A DNA stretch of 64,000 nucleotides from Cornus controversa (lineage: Eukaryota > Streptophyta > Magnoliopsida > Cornales > Cornaceae), in NCBI GenBank assembly GCA_026545225.1, contig CM048845.1, positions 34,519,001-34,583,000 on the forward strand, given 5' to 3'. The notes below the pieces were generated by a model that was given only the letters and a program-made list of their open reading frames with translations, did not search any database and was not told the DNA's origin. The position numbers were made by a program, and so were the translations under genes. Of this stretch, positions 37,272 through 49,916 are shown piece after piece (within the stretch, counting starts at the first letter, position 1; each line of letters opens with the position of its first letter).

Positions 37272-39511
37272 ATGGCCCCCAAATCCACTGACCTATCACT
37301 TCCTTCTAACGATCCTACTTCTAACTTTAAACATGTTGAGGTGACTGTCAATGCCACCGCCCTCAGCCAACTCTATCTAGACATTCTTGTCGACCGCTCC
37401 AATGGTTCCAAAGGGTTAGGCCCTGCCTTCATGGAGGAAATGCCTTCCGATATCTCGTCCTTCTACCCTTTGGCCGAGAAATATCTCATGCTTCAAAGCC
37501 TGTTGACGATAAACGAACCCTAGTGACTCAATACCAACTCAAGAACTAGAATTCGATTAATTCGGACTGGAATGCCTAGGTAGATTGAGTTTCTATTGAG
37601 AAAGGGAAACTATGGAAAACTTGAGCATTTATGACGCCATCCAGCTTAGCACCATGCCCATGATCCAAGAAAAGTATCTTATTTGTTTGGCTACTATATT
37701 CTAGTCGATTAAAACAAATTCCCTCCATCTGCCTTATAAAATGATTTCTCCAACCGTCCAAGACATTTGTATGTTAACTGGGCTCAAGAAAATGAGCATT
37801 GAAGTTAGTTCCCTTCTCCCTGAATCAACGATGTCCTTCCACTACCCACCAAAAACCTCAGGCAACAAAGCCACCATCTCTTCCTATCACCCTTTTCTGA
37901 TGGCCACTAGAAAGACTTCTGGGCCTATTAGTGATGGTGAGCACATCACATTCCTTCTTTATTGGTTGAATAAATTTCTCCTTGGTGTACCGGCCCTACA
38001 AGTGATGAAGGATGTAATCGAGATTGCCCTTGCTCTAGCTAAAGGAAAAACCCTTGCTCTGGCCCCTTTTGTTCTATACTACCTTTATAGAGGTCTCTAT
38101 GACCTTACCACAACCCATTATGTTCGATCAGGGGGCCCCTTTTGGTTATTCCAGATTTGGCTGAGGGCTTACTTCCCCGAACTTAGCCTAGTAATTTCTC
38201 CATCAACCAGTGATTCCTTGGTCTCTTTTTTGTATGAATCGGCCTTACCCAAGGCCCAATCGTTCAGTGATTGTGTCAGGTTTTTCCTTCACTATCGCAA
38301 ATGTTCGGCCTCGCAGTTTCTTCCATTCTCAGACCTCCCTCAGACTCCAACCTAGCTCTAACCTCCCACAAGCTCTTCCACCAAACGGGAGCTGGATGAA
38401 TACAATGCTTCCTGGGCCAATTTTTTTGCTAGGCCAAGACCTTCATTACAATACTGCCCCTCTGTATTCTCCAAATAGTAGAGTAGGGGTGGAGTCCTAC
38501 AACCTGGCTTAACTTGTAAGGCAATTTGGCCTTGTACAATCAATTCATTTGACTCCGTACTTTTCATACAACTCGACCTTTTATGGTTAGGTGTCAAGAG
38601 GATTGATATGTCTTAGATGTATCAGCTAAAAATAATAATGCAGCTGATCGGTCTTGGTTTCAAACCTTCATTCCTCAACCCCATGCCGATCCTTCTTTTA
38701 ACACTTGGTGGGCTTCCCATATTACTTCAGCCTTGGACGTCGATGAGTCTATCTTCTTCCAGCGTCTTACCAACTTCTTTAAATTTTTGGCTGTCAGCTC
38801 TCAAGGATATTATACATCTCCTATTCCTTCGCCCAAAAAGGATATAAAAACTCCCACCAAGAGTGCCTTAGTGCCTCTTACTGCTGGCACCCCCATAGCC
38901 ACCAGAACTAGGTCAAAGTTTAAGCAAGGTAGCTCCATGATCTTTCGTTCACTCTTAACTCTGACTTGCCTTTCTTAATCTGACTTTGTTCTTTCGTAGC
39001 ACAATCTTCCAATCATACCCTGAGCAATCAACCAATTGACCTTATGGCTAAGGCGGATCCCCAAGACGAGGAAATCCAAAGCCAGCCCCAGCCAGCAGTT
39101 GAGACTTCACGACCTCTTCCACCTAAGGTAACCTTCAAACTCTATTCTATTCATTTTCCCTACTGGGTACCCTAACACTATCTTCTGTTTCAGCCCAAAA
39201 GAAAGAAAACCACTGCCAAAGGTTCACTGAAAGGTACCAAGCTCATCTCAGATCCATCCCTGGGTCCAGCATCAGATTCTGATAATGAACCTCATATCAA
39301 GAGAAGTAAAAGAAAGTTGGGCTCTCTTCCACAGGTAGTTCCTTCTCTTTGCTTACCTAATTTATTGATTTTATCTCCCTCTCATTATTGTTTTTGTAGG
39401 TCGATCCTAAGGTCGTGCTCCAACATCAATCTCCTGAAGCAAGGCAGATCGACCCCTCTCCTAAAGTTTTGGAGAAGAGTAGCCCCTTGGATAAAAACAT
39501 GAATCCCCTGG
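37272..39511 (+). pseudogene. plant mobile domain (PMD) protein gene, 5' part
   Basis: It starts MAPKSTDLSLPSND at 37272. Homology continues in one frame through ISPTVQDICMLTGL, FLLYWLNKFLLG, LALAPFVLYYLYRGLY and GGPFWLFQIWLRAYFPE, all typical of the PMD (aminotransferase-like) fold found in plant transposon proteins and in nuclear MAIN/MAIL proteins. Stops interrupt the domain, for example about 37592 and 37695, where TGG has become TAG. Four exons with GT-AG introns are inferred: exon 1 to 38928, intron 38929-38999, exon 2 39000-39127, intron 39128-39193, exon 3 39194-39334 (basic, PKRKK and KRSKRK, nuclear-localisation-like), intron 39335-39399 and exon 4 from 39400. Exon 4 is cut by the Athila insertion at 39512. 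It lies antisense to the presumed Tat element. Confidence 0.8.
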
Positions 39512-41001
39512 TGATAGGCGTTGAATGTTACGCATTCTAGCCTCTTAACTTATGTATTTTATTCTCTTAGTGATAGATTATTTTGTTATTTTACTTCATT
39601 TTACTGTTTTTTGTATTTTAGGGCCTTAATGATTATTTTAGTTAAAACTATGATTTTGAGCTTTTAAAGATTATATGCAAGATGGTTAGATGAAGCCTAC
39701 ATCAAGGAGATCCATTCAACCATTTATTTCAACTCAAATCAGCCCAAAGAAGAGGTCCAACAGAATTGCAGCTACTTAAGAAGGTTTCGGGCCTGAAGCC
39801 CAAATCCGCGTTTAATACATTCTTAATCCAGTTTTGGAAAATGGACCAGAAGTGTTATTTTTGAGCCTCAAATCAACTTAATTCCTACGTATGTTGAATG
39901 AAATTTGATTCTGCACACTTTTGTACTTCACAAAAATTCCGTGAATCGGACTTCTAGTGGGTCAAAAGTTGGGCTGAATGTCAGCAAAAAAAGCCCACCT
40001 GATTAGTGCTGCGGGAAAACCTAATTAATTTCTAATTGGATTAGGACTTTGGTATATTCTCTTGGGGCATAAAGTGAAGGATTGAAGGCTGAGTTGGGGA
40101 GAGATTGGATAGTCTGAGAGAGTTTTGGACAGAACAGAAGACATACTTTGTAGAACTAGTGGAGAACAAAGTCATACGCATAATTCATGAAGATGATGCC
40201 TTCTTCCTCAACCGTTGAAGCTTCTTCTTCTACCATGAGAGGCTAGTTCATCCACTAGGGTTTTGATGTAGCCCTAACAAAGCATCAATGGTTTGATTGC
40301 TTTAATTATTGGGGACCGTTATATACATGCATAGATTGTGTAATTTAGATGATTCTTATTATAGAATTGAGCAATAAAAGTCTTGTAAATTCAATTTCAA
40401 TGATTTCTTATCTTGTCTTAGATATTTAGTTGTTGTTATTGAACTCAATCTCTCTTATTTTCTGTGATCATGAGAGCGATTATTACACAATGGTAATCAC
40501 TGAATATATCATTAAAAGCTTTGATGGATTATGCCTAGAGATGATGAACCATACTGCACCCGAGATTAGAGTAGTTAGGCAGATGGCCCATGCCAATCGA
40601 AGATAGTCCACGACTTAGCCTTAATTATATGTTATCTTCTTAACGGATGAAGGTGAGCTTGTAGCCACCGACTCCACTTATCCATGATATAATCCCCCAT
40701 AGTTGATTTAATTGACCATTGATTGTGGAGTTAGTGGTGAAGTCAAATACCCTAGATTTATCTCATATTATTCAAACTTTCTATTTTTCTTTGATTTATT
40801 TTATTTCACTTTTTAATTAGTTTAATTTTAAAAATCAGAATTCTTTTCTCTTAAATTTAATTAGAATTAATTCCGTGTTCCAACTCATCAGACCATAATC
40901 CCTAAGGTTCGACACCCCTTTCGATAGCCCTATTCTGCAAATAATTCGTTATATTACGAAGTGTGGTAATTATAATTTGAGACGAACTCACACACGAATC
41001 A
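39512..41001 (+). repeat. 5' LTR of the plus-strand Athila element
   Basis: 1490 bp, TGATAGGCGTTGAATG...CACACACGAATCA. The internal TATA-like word TTATATACATGCATAG lies near 40319. It is homologous in reverse to the solo LTR at 22685-24184. Confidence 0.93.
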
Positions 41002-41006
41002 ATTTT

Positions 41007-41024
41007 TGGCGCCGTTGCTAGGGA
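41007..41024 (+). promoter_or_regulatory. primer-binding site, tRNA-Asp type
   Basis: TGGCGCCGTTGCTAGGGA starts five bases after the LTR. It differs at two positions from the perfect tRNA-Asp complement seen in the minus-strand copy (61177-61194). Confidence 0.85.
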
Positions 41025-41145
41025 TTATCTATTTGATTGATTGGATTTTACAGAATTAATTTTAATTGGATTTTTAGTTGAGGAAATTTTTATATTTTGT
41101 TTTAAATTTATTTTTGTTTTCTTTTCAGGTGTTTTTCATTAATAT

Positions 41146-43511
41146 ATGCAAGTTCGTCGTTCTGTGGCTGATCCTTTGATACCTCTTGATCCAGAGCCTG
41201 AACGTAATCTTAGACAACAGAGGAACATCCCTGTTGATACCATTGTGCAAGAGGAAGAATTAGTTGAAGACATGGAGGAAGAAAGGAATGACAATCTTAT
41301 TCCTAATGTTGCTAGAGAAAAGGGCTAGATTGCTTAGGGACTACTATGTTCCTGAGACATATACCTCACCAGCTGGTTTTCAACTATCCAGTGTCACAGC
41401 ACAAAATTATGAGATCAAGTCCAGCATTATTCAGATGCTACCATCTTATTTTGGGCTGACTCAAGAAGACCCTTACAAGCATCTAGACGAATTCATTGAA
41501 GTGTGCTCAACTACCAAAATTCACAACTTCTCTGAAGATGCTTTCAGAATGAGACTTTTTCCATTCTCCCTGAAAGATAAAGCAAAATATTGGTTCAATT
41601 CTCTACTGGCAGGTTCTATTATGACTTGGACTCAAATGCAAAATGAATTTCTCAAGAAGTATTTTCCGATAGGGAAGACCAGTCAGTTCAGACGTGCTAT
41701 CACTGGTTTCTCCCAACATGAGGGGGAATAATTTTATGAGACATGGGAAAGATTCAAGGACCTTTTTAGGAAGTGTCCTCATCATCAAGTTCCTAAGTGG
41801 CAACTAGTGTAGAGTTTTCATGAAGGGCTGACAGAAGCCAACAGACAGATGGTTGATGTGTCTTGTGGAGGTACTTTTATGTTGAAGAGTGAAGAAGAGG
41901 CATGGACCTTGTTTGAAAATCTTAGTGACAACTCTCTACAACATGTGTCCTCTACTCGTTCTAGCAGACCTGCCACTACAAGGAAGACTGATAGGATTTT
42001 TGAGGTTGGTGCTTTAGAAGCTATGCCAACTGATATTGATTTAATTGCACAGAAGGTAGTAGCAATTATGGCTGCCAATCAAACTCCTTCTACTTCAAAT
42101 CCTTCATTGCTAGGCCCTTGTGAATTTGGCTCTAGTCCTATGCATAATATGAGTAATTGTCCTTCAATGGGGTAATTTTTTGAGATTCAACATGAGCAAG
42201 TCTAAGCTACATTCACTTGACCAATGAATCCTCCACGAGGTAATACTTACAATCCTACATGGAGGAATCATCTTGGTTTTTCTTATAGTAACCAAGAGGC
42301 AGCAATGCAACCATCGTATCAACCTAAGAATTTTGTACCTCAACAGCAATATCAAACACAAGTTCCTATAGCACAGAGAATTTCTACTATTGAAGACAAG
42401 CTGACACTTACCTTATCAAAGTTTGGTAAACTTGATTCTCTGATAGAGACAGTGCAAGCTACTGCAGCAACAGTACAATCTACAGTTCAGTTAGTGCACT
42501 CTCATTCTCAATCCTTTGCCAAACTAGAATCTCAGTTTGGACAGCTTGCTACTTCATCGAGTAGAAGGGAAGAAGGGAAGTTCCCTAGTCAACCAGTTGC
42601 TAATCTAAGAGGGCTGCAAGCTTCCATAAGCAACCCACACCATGAGCAAGTTCAAGCCATTACCACTTTGAGGAGTGGGAAAATAATTGATAATAAGGTG
42701 GGTGAGAAGAAATAAGAAGAAAAAGTGACCACAAGTCCAAGTGCTGAAATTCCTTATGAGCCCAAGGCTCTTTTCCCACAACCTTTCCTTGAAGCATCTA
42801 AATTGGGGAAGCAAGGGGACAAGCTGCATGACATGATGGAGGTGTTTTGACAAGTGAAGATTAATTTGCCACTCCTTGATGCCATCAAGCAAATTACTCC
42901 TTTTGCTAAATTCTTGAAGGGCTTGTGCATTCAAAAAAGGTGTTCTAAAAGTCATGTGCCAAAGAAAGTGATGCTGCCACAACAAGTGAGTTTTATAATT
43001 CAGCAGTTCACTCCTCCTAAGTACAAAGATCCTGGTGCCCCAACTATCTCATGCATCATTGGGGAGCACCATGTTGATAAAGCTCTTCTTGATTTGGGTG
43101 CAAGTATGAATTTGCTACCCTATTCACTATGCTTATAATTGGGCTTGGGAGAATTGAAGCCTACCTCGGTGGTGTTACAATTAAGATACAAAGCAACCCC
43201 GAGGAATCATTGAAGATGTGCTCATTAAAGTGGACAAGTTCTACTCTCCTGTTGATTTTATTGTACTTGACACTGAGCCAGTTCATAACCCAAATAGGCA
43301 CATTCTCGTGATCTTTGGTAGACCTTTCTTAGCTACTGCTGATGGTTGCATAAATTGTAGGTCGGGGATCATGGATATCTCATTTGGAAACATGAAGGTT
43401 AAGCTTAATATTTTCAATGCTGTTGAGAATCCTCCAGATCAGACAAATGTTTTCTTCATGAATTATGCAGATGTGTCTGAATCTACAGATGAAATAAAGG
43501 TGCAAGAAAAA
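41146..43511 (+). pseudogene. Athila gag-protease pseudogene
   Basis: The start is MQVRRSVADPLIPLDPEPER. A one-base insertion near 41325 shifts the frame, and stops are scattered after it. The capsid region reads IIQMLPSYFGLTQEDPYKHL and LFPFSLKDKAKYWFNSL. The nucleocapsid-like knuckle has lost one ligand (CEFGSSPMHNMSNC, second Cys to Gly). The protease active-site region reads ALLDLGASMNLLPYS near 43081-43125, with the DLGAS form usual for Athila. The frame ends at 43511, where RT should follow. Confidence 0.85.
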
Positions 43512-43517
43512 TAGAAT

Positions 43518-44924
43518 ATGTTCGAAGATCAATTTTCTACCATTGTGGTAAATTCGGTATATACTACACCATCTAATTCATTTCAGAGTAAGAAATTAGT
43601 TGGAGTATCCGACAACTCCACACCATGGTATAAAGATATTGCGAAATATTTAGCCATGGAAAAAGTGCCACGAGACTGGATCAAGCGAGAGCGTGATAGA
43701 TTCTTCTTTAAAGTTCATCATTACTTTTGGGAGGATCCAGAGTTATTTAAATATTGTCTAGATCAGATTATTCGGCGGTGTGTCCCGGACCATGAGTTTT
43801 AAGATATTCTCAAGTTCTGCCAGACGTTAGCATGTGGAGGCCACTTTAGTGCAAGGAAGACAGAAGCAAAGGTACTTCAATGTGGATTCTTTTGGCCTTC
43901 TCTATTTCATGATGCATATGTTTTCTGTAAAGCTTGTGATCGTTGTCAAAGATTGGGTTCAATGTCAAGGCGAGATATGATGCCAATGAGCCCCATTCTG
44001 GTGGTTGAAATTTTTAATGTTTGGGGAATTGATTTCATGGGACCCTTTCCACCCTCTTTTGGCTACGAGTACATTCTGGTTAGTGTGGATTATGTCTCCA
44101 AATGGGTGGAGGCCATTGCAACTTGAACCAATGACCACAAGGTGGTAATCAAGTTTATGCATGAGAATATTCGTAGTCAATTCAGAATTCCTTGAGCCTT
44201 GATCAATGATGGTGGTTCTCACTTTTACAATAAATTTTTGAGAAGTTTGCTTGCTAAGTATTCAGTGATGCATAAGGTGGCAATGCCTTACCATCCTCAG
44301 GCAAGTGGGCAAGTAGAGCTATCCAATCGAGAACTCAAGCATATTCTTGAAAAGATAGTAAGATCGAATAGAAGAGATTGGTCATTACGACTAAGTGAGG
44401 CACTTTGGGCATATCGGACTGCTTACAAGACTCCTATTGGTATGTCACCATATCGGTTGGTGTATGGAAAAGTATGTCATGTTCCAGTTGAGATGGAGTA
44501 CAAGGTACTTTGGGCAATCCAAAAATTCAATTTCGATGCAAAAAGAGCTGGAGAAGAAAGAAAGTTGCAATTGAATGAATTAAAAGAATTCAGACGTGAT
44601 CCTTATGAAAGTTCATGAATTTACAAAGAGAGGACGAATGCGTTCCATGATCGACATATCTCACGGAAGTCCTTCTCTCCAGGTGATCAAGTGTGGCGCT
44701 TCAATTCAAAGCTTCGGTTGTTTCCCAAAAAATTGCGTTCAAGGTGGGATGGACCATTCCAGGTGATTTCGATTTTTCCTCATGGTGCTGTGAAAATTTG
44801 AAGCTTTTGAGATAATACTTTGATAAAAGTTAATGGGCAAACATTGAAGCATTGTGTGGAAGGATTTGTGCCAAAAAGAGACGTGGAGTCCGTCGACTTG
44901 ACGGATCCCGTCTATCCGACTTAA
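43518..44924 (+). pseudogene. Athila integrase and pol C-terminus, RT/RNase H deleted
   Basis: Sequence from the RNase H-integrase linker (STPWYKDIAKYLAMEKVP) directly follows the protease region, so the RT and RNase H coding part is absent. The integrase has a zinc-finger remnant (CGGHFS...CKACDRC) and all three catalytic acids: D in [10 protein letters not shown] in NDGGSHF and E in GQVELSNRE. The conserved ALWAYRTAYKTPIGMSPYRL follows. Stops fall after DHEF (43801) and near 44126, 44194 and 44618. The pol C-terminus ends DLTDPVYPT at 44924, the same ending as in the minus-strand copy. Confidence 0.88.
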
Positions 44925-45251
44925 TCCCTTCGGAGAGTTGATCGTCTCCTATGGACGTTAAATTGTAGGATTTGTATATATTTTTATCCTTTAATTTCTT
45001 TAGTTTTCTTTGATTTTGATTTTTAATTTTAGTTTTCTTAAGTTCTCTTTCAATATTAGTTGTGTTTTGATGTGTTTTCTTTGAGTTTGGATGTATAAGT
45101 TGCTTCCGAAGGATGCCAAGAGGTGTATCGAGGTATTTGGACTCAAGACGGGTGAAAAAATGAGCTCTCAGTCGACCTTGGGCGATAGAGACTCCAGAAA
45201 TACATGTCCTAGTTGACCTTGGGCAATAGAGGGTCAAACAGGCAAATAGAA

Positions 45252-45340
45252 GGGGGATCGATCGCCCCTTGATTTTTTCAAGGGAAACCCACCAGTAGGT
45301 GGGTGATCAATCACCCATTGCTGGGGGGATCAATCACCCA
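45252..45340. repeat. GATCGATC palindrome cluster upstream of the extra ORF (plus copy)
   Basis: GGGGGATCGATCGCCCC (45252-45268), GGGTGATCAATCACCC (45301-45316) and GGGGATCAATCACCCA (45325-45340) lie within 90 bp. The corresponding cluster in the minus copy is at 56373-56460. Confidence 0.85.
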
Positions 45341-45789
45341 GGCCCATGAAGGGGCTGCTCGAAATTTTGGGTTATAAATAACTCCCCTCTCTCATCTACT
45401 TGCTACTACTTGCTTCCTTGACATCTTTGAGCTCCAATTTGAGTCCTACTTCAACCGAGAATATATTTTCTTCAATTGGTGATTCTTAAACAAGTATTCA
45501 ACATTGATCATCATCAACATCAACATCAAATTTGGATTGATCATCACTAGTTCTCAAGAAAACTCTTACTTTTTTAAGTTCTACATCAAAGTAAGCGAAG
45601 TTTTTCTTTTGCAAAATTGTGCCAATATTTTTGAGGGCTTTTGAAGACCAAGTTTGGGGGACATAATTGGTGCATTGAAATGTTCAATTTGGGGTGGAAA
45701 AATTACCGAAAGAAGAGGTTGAAGGATAAACTTTTATTGTGTACACCATGTGTTTGATTTAATTCCTCAACTAAACTTTTTCTATTTCT

Positions 45790-46990
45790 ATTGCACCAAA
45801 GAGAGCAATTCTCCAAGGTGCTTCAAGCTCGCACAATCCTCGCCGAGCAGGACATGATCCAACACTCGTTTCCTCAAGATCTCGCCGAGATGGAATTCAT
45901 GAGAGATGGCATCCAAGGGCCTTGAATTTTGAAACAACGTTTGACATCGCTGAACTATATGTTGTGTTTCCCGAGACACGATGAGGGATTTTTGACATCC
46001 GTCATCGTCAGCTGGCTTCAATTTTTGTTCCACTATCTACCCGAGGCTTGTCAAGGTCTTTTATCAGAACTTAATGCCGAAACCTGAAGACCAGGGTGTG
46101 CTTATTTCTTCAGTAGATGGAACATTAGTTCAGGTTGATATGTCATCCATTGCTATTGCCATGGGCTATCCTCATGAGTGCCCAGATGATTTAACTAATA
46201 TCTATACTCCTCTACCCGATGATTTTTCGGTGGGTAACTTGGTTGCACGTTTGTGTGCTAACCAATTCTCTAGGCTAAAGCAAAATGCAGCTTTAAAGTC
46301 TTCTATGCCAAATCATTTATGGTTCTTTGATGCTGTAGATGTCCCATTGGATATAAAACTGAGAGACGTCAAGAGTTCCTTAGATCTTTATATGCTATAC
46401 ATTTTGGACATTGACTGTCATTCCCACAGATTGTTTGGGGCCAGATTAAAAAATTCTATTCCAAGGTTGTGGCCAAGGCACTGGACAGTGCAAGTGATTG
46501 GGAGTTTCCATTCCCTACTATCATACATTAGTTGCTTATTGCACAGGGATATGCAGTCCATAAGGATGAGCTTGCTTTTCCCCGTGATATTCATTATGGT
46601 ACACATGACTGGAATTTGAGCCGATCTCATATGCATCAAAGAGTCATAGCTGTGCTAGGTGAAATGTCTCGATTGGCTCAGGGAGGGGAACTTGTAGATA
46701 TACCACCACCGGTGGAAGCTCCAGAGGAGATGGAAGCAGAAGAAGAGAATGTCCATGCACAAGCTGGTGGCCATGATTATCATTATTTAGAGGGGCAGAT
46801 TGCTGGGTTGACTGCCCAGTTTGGCACCCTACAGATAGAGGTTTCCACACAGTTTGGAGCTATGCAGACTGAGATGGTGGATCACTTTCATGAGACTCGC
46901 CAGGATCAACTAGAGATGAGATGGATGCTGCGTGCACTGATGCGCCAGGCGAACTTGGATCCGGATGCTCAGTCACCACCACATCCTTAA
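45790..46990 (+). pseudogene. extra 3' ORF of Athila (env position), plus copy
   Basis: It is homologous to 55910-54687 in the minus copy. The ATG has become ATT at 45790. The central part (46074-46619) reads VDGTLVQVDMSSIAIAMG and CPDDLTNIYTPLPDDF, a family often annotated as putative plant transposon protein. A C-terminal part (to 46990) has a coiled-coil-like heptad stretch (YLEGQIAGLTAQFGTLQIEV). A deletion and frameshift occur near 46345. The function of this ORF is unknown. The position is that of the env-like gene of Athila elements, but no signal peptide is evident. Confidence 0.7.
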
Positions 46991-48620
46991 CTGGAAGGTA
47001 ACTCTCTTTTGTATTTTATTTTATTCTTAGTTTTTATTTTTATTTTTAGCTTTATTTTTCTTTCTGTAGTTAGATTTTTCTTATTATTTAAAAAAAAATA
47101 AAAATTTATTTTTAGGATTTTTTTATTTTCATATATATTTTCACCCATACTATTTCACTTGATCTTTGGGGTATTATGGTTTGTTTTGACAGGTTATAAT
47201 ATCCAAGTTGGGGGGGGGTGCTTGCATTACCTTCATGCCATTGGTTTACTATATTTTCTTGCCACTACTCCGATTTTCTGGTAACATCGTTCTTACTCTT
47301 CTCTTTGCTTTGATTGATAGTACATTGAGGACAATGTACAATTTAAGTTTGGGGGTGAGGCGATGCCTAGTTTTGTGCTTTATTACAATATGGGGGAAAT
47401 TTTTGTGAAATTCTTCTTGTTTTAGGATTTTTGTTTATTTTATTTTCTTAATTTTTTTTTATTTTCTTTTGTTTTGTTTTTAGATAGAATGTTTTTACAT
47501 TATTCAGGGGATTAATACCTTATGTAGGTACGTAACTTGCAATTTTTGAGTATGTTTTAAATTTTTGAAAATTGTGATTTGAATTATGTGGTTTTAATCA
47601 TGGTTTGCATTGACATGCTTTGGAGTAATTAGTTTTAATTTCCTCACATGCATAGACACACTAGCATAGTCTTGTGGGGTGTAAACTTATGCTCTGAGTT
47701 ATTGAGTTACATATGCTTGATATTAATTAGTATCTCTTGAGAATGAGTACCGATGATGTGTTTACTTGACTTCAATGAAAAAGAAAAAAAAGAGAAAAAA
47801 AATATGTTGAATAAGCAAATCAATTTGATCATTTTCATGAGTAACCAGGCCTCTATGCCTCAGGAAGCACGGAATATTCGCGTCAAAAGTGAAAGGGTGA
47901 GAAAAGATGAGCATTGGTTGTCTTAATTTGTAGCCTGATTGATTCGAGTAATTAGGTTCTTCGGGGTATCTTAAAGTCTAGTGCCCTAAAGCCATCTGGT
48001 TTGGGAGTCACTGACTGAAAGCTTGCTACATGGATCTTTCAGAAAGCTTAATAGATCAAGACATTGCACAACCAATAAAGCAATGAAAAAAAGAGAATGA
48101 TGAAAAAAAAATGAAAAAGTCATGTCTTCTTATTTGGAAGTATGATTTCAATAAGGGGAGCTAGTGGGTTGAAGGGGTATGTGCCTTAATATATTCAGAG
48201 CTGGGTTATGCTATATGAGATGACTGTTAGTTCACTTTACACGAGGAAACTAGAGTTGGTTATTTTGAGGTATGTTGATGTGAATTATGTGTGGGGACCA
48301 TTGTTTTGAATTATAGAATTTGAATGTTTGGAATTATTCATGAATGCAAGTTTGTAACTATGTATTGTAATCTTCTTCTTGAATTAATGTTGAAACATAA
48401 TTTTGAATATTTGTGGGTAACATTTCTGGAAACCCTCACGAGACTATACTCATCCACTAGGGGGAACCTAGGGGTTTAAAGGCTTGTTGCATATGCTAAA
48501 TGCAATCGTTTATCCCATGAAAGTGGAGTTGGGTAGTTTAGTTAGTGTTAGTAGTTACTTTTGTTTTAGTTTTATTTTATTCTATTGTTAAGGGACTAGC
48601 AATATGTAAGTTTGGGGATG
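46991..48620 (+). other. 3' non-coding region with internal PPT-like tracts and a hairpin
   Basis: PPT-like words occur at 47205-47220 (AAGTTGGGGGGGGGTG) and 47345-47357 (AAGTTTGGGGGTG), with the true PPT at 48608-48620 (AAGTTTGGGGATG). Another lies upstream of the ORF at 45650-45660. A 7-bp stem with loop AGGA (TACATTG/CAATGTA, 47321-47338) precedes the 47345 tract. The same layout is present in the minus copy. Confidence 0.7.
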
Positions 48621-49916
48621 TGATAGTCGTTGAATGTTACGCATTCTATCCTCTTAACTTATGTATTTTATTCTCTTAGTGATAGATTATTTTGGTATTT
48701 TACTTCGTTTTACTTTTTTCTGTATTTTAGGGCCTTAATGATTATTTTAGTTAAAACTATGATTTTTAGCTTTTAAAGATTACATGCAAGATGGTTAGAT
48801 GAAGCCTACATCAAGGAGATCCATTCAACCATTTATTTCAACTCAAATCAGCCCAAAGAAGAGGTCCAAGAGAATTACAATTGCTTAAGAAGGTTTCGGG
48901 CCTGAAGCCCAAATCCGCGTTTAATACAGTATTAATCCAGTTTTGGAAAATGGACCAGAAGTGTTATTTTCGAGCCTCAAATTGACTTAATTCCTACGTA
49001 TGTTCAACGAAATTTGATTCTGCACACTTTTATACTTCACAAAAGTTTCGTGAATCGGACTTCTTGTTGGTCAAAAGTTGGGCTGAACGTCAGCAAAAAA
49101 AACCCACCTGATTAGTGCTGCGGGAAAACCTAATTAATTCCTAATTGGATTAGGACTTTGGTGTATTCTCTTGGGGCATAAAGTGAAGGATTGGAGGCTG
49201 AGTTGGGGAGAGATTGGAGAGTCTGAGAGAGCTTTGGATAGAACAGAAGACATACTTTGCAGAGCCAGTGGAGAACGATGTCATACGCATAATTCATGAA
49301 GATGATGCCTTCTTCTCAACCGTTGAAGCTTCTTCTTTTACCATGAGCGGCTAGTTCATCCACTAGGGTTTTGATGTAGCCCTAACAAAGCATCAATGGT
49401 TTGATTGTTTTAATTATTCGGGACCTTAATAGACATGCATAGATTGTGTAATTTATAGGATTCTTATTATTGAATTGAGCAATAAAAGTCTTGTAAATTC
49501 AATTTCAATGATTTCTTATCTTGTCTTAGATATTTAGTTGTTGTTATTGAACTCAATCTCTCTTATTTTTTGTAATCATAAGAGCGATTATTACACAATG
49601 GTAATCACTGAATATATCATTAAAAGCTTTGATGGATTATGCCTAGAGAAGATGAACCATACTGCACCCTAGATTAGAGTAGTTAGGCAGATGGCCCATG
49701 CCAATCGAAGATAGTCCATGACTTAGCCTTAATCATATGTTATCTTCTTGATGGATGAAGGTGAGATTGTAGCCACCGACACCACTTATGCATGATGTAA
49801 TTCTCCATAGTTGATTCAATTGACCATTGATTGTGGAGTTAGTGGTGAAGTCAAATACCCTAGATTTATCTCATATTATTCACACTTTTTATTTTCATTT
49901 GATTTATTTTATTTCA

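Noticed and set aside
42164..42985. Long frames on the strand opposite to Athila gag
   Set aside because: Shadow frames. They mirror gag codons and have no family match.
47208..47408. Small hydrophobic frame conserved with 54447-54247
   Set aside because: Similarity is explained by common ancestry of the non-coding 3' region. It overlaps the hairpin and PPT tract, and the start codon is not positionally conserved. Worth a dN/dS test but not called.
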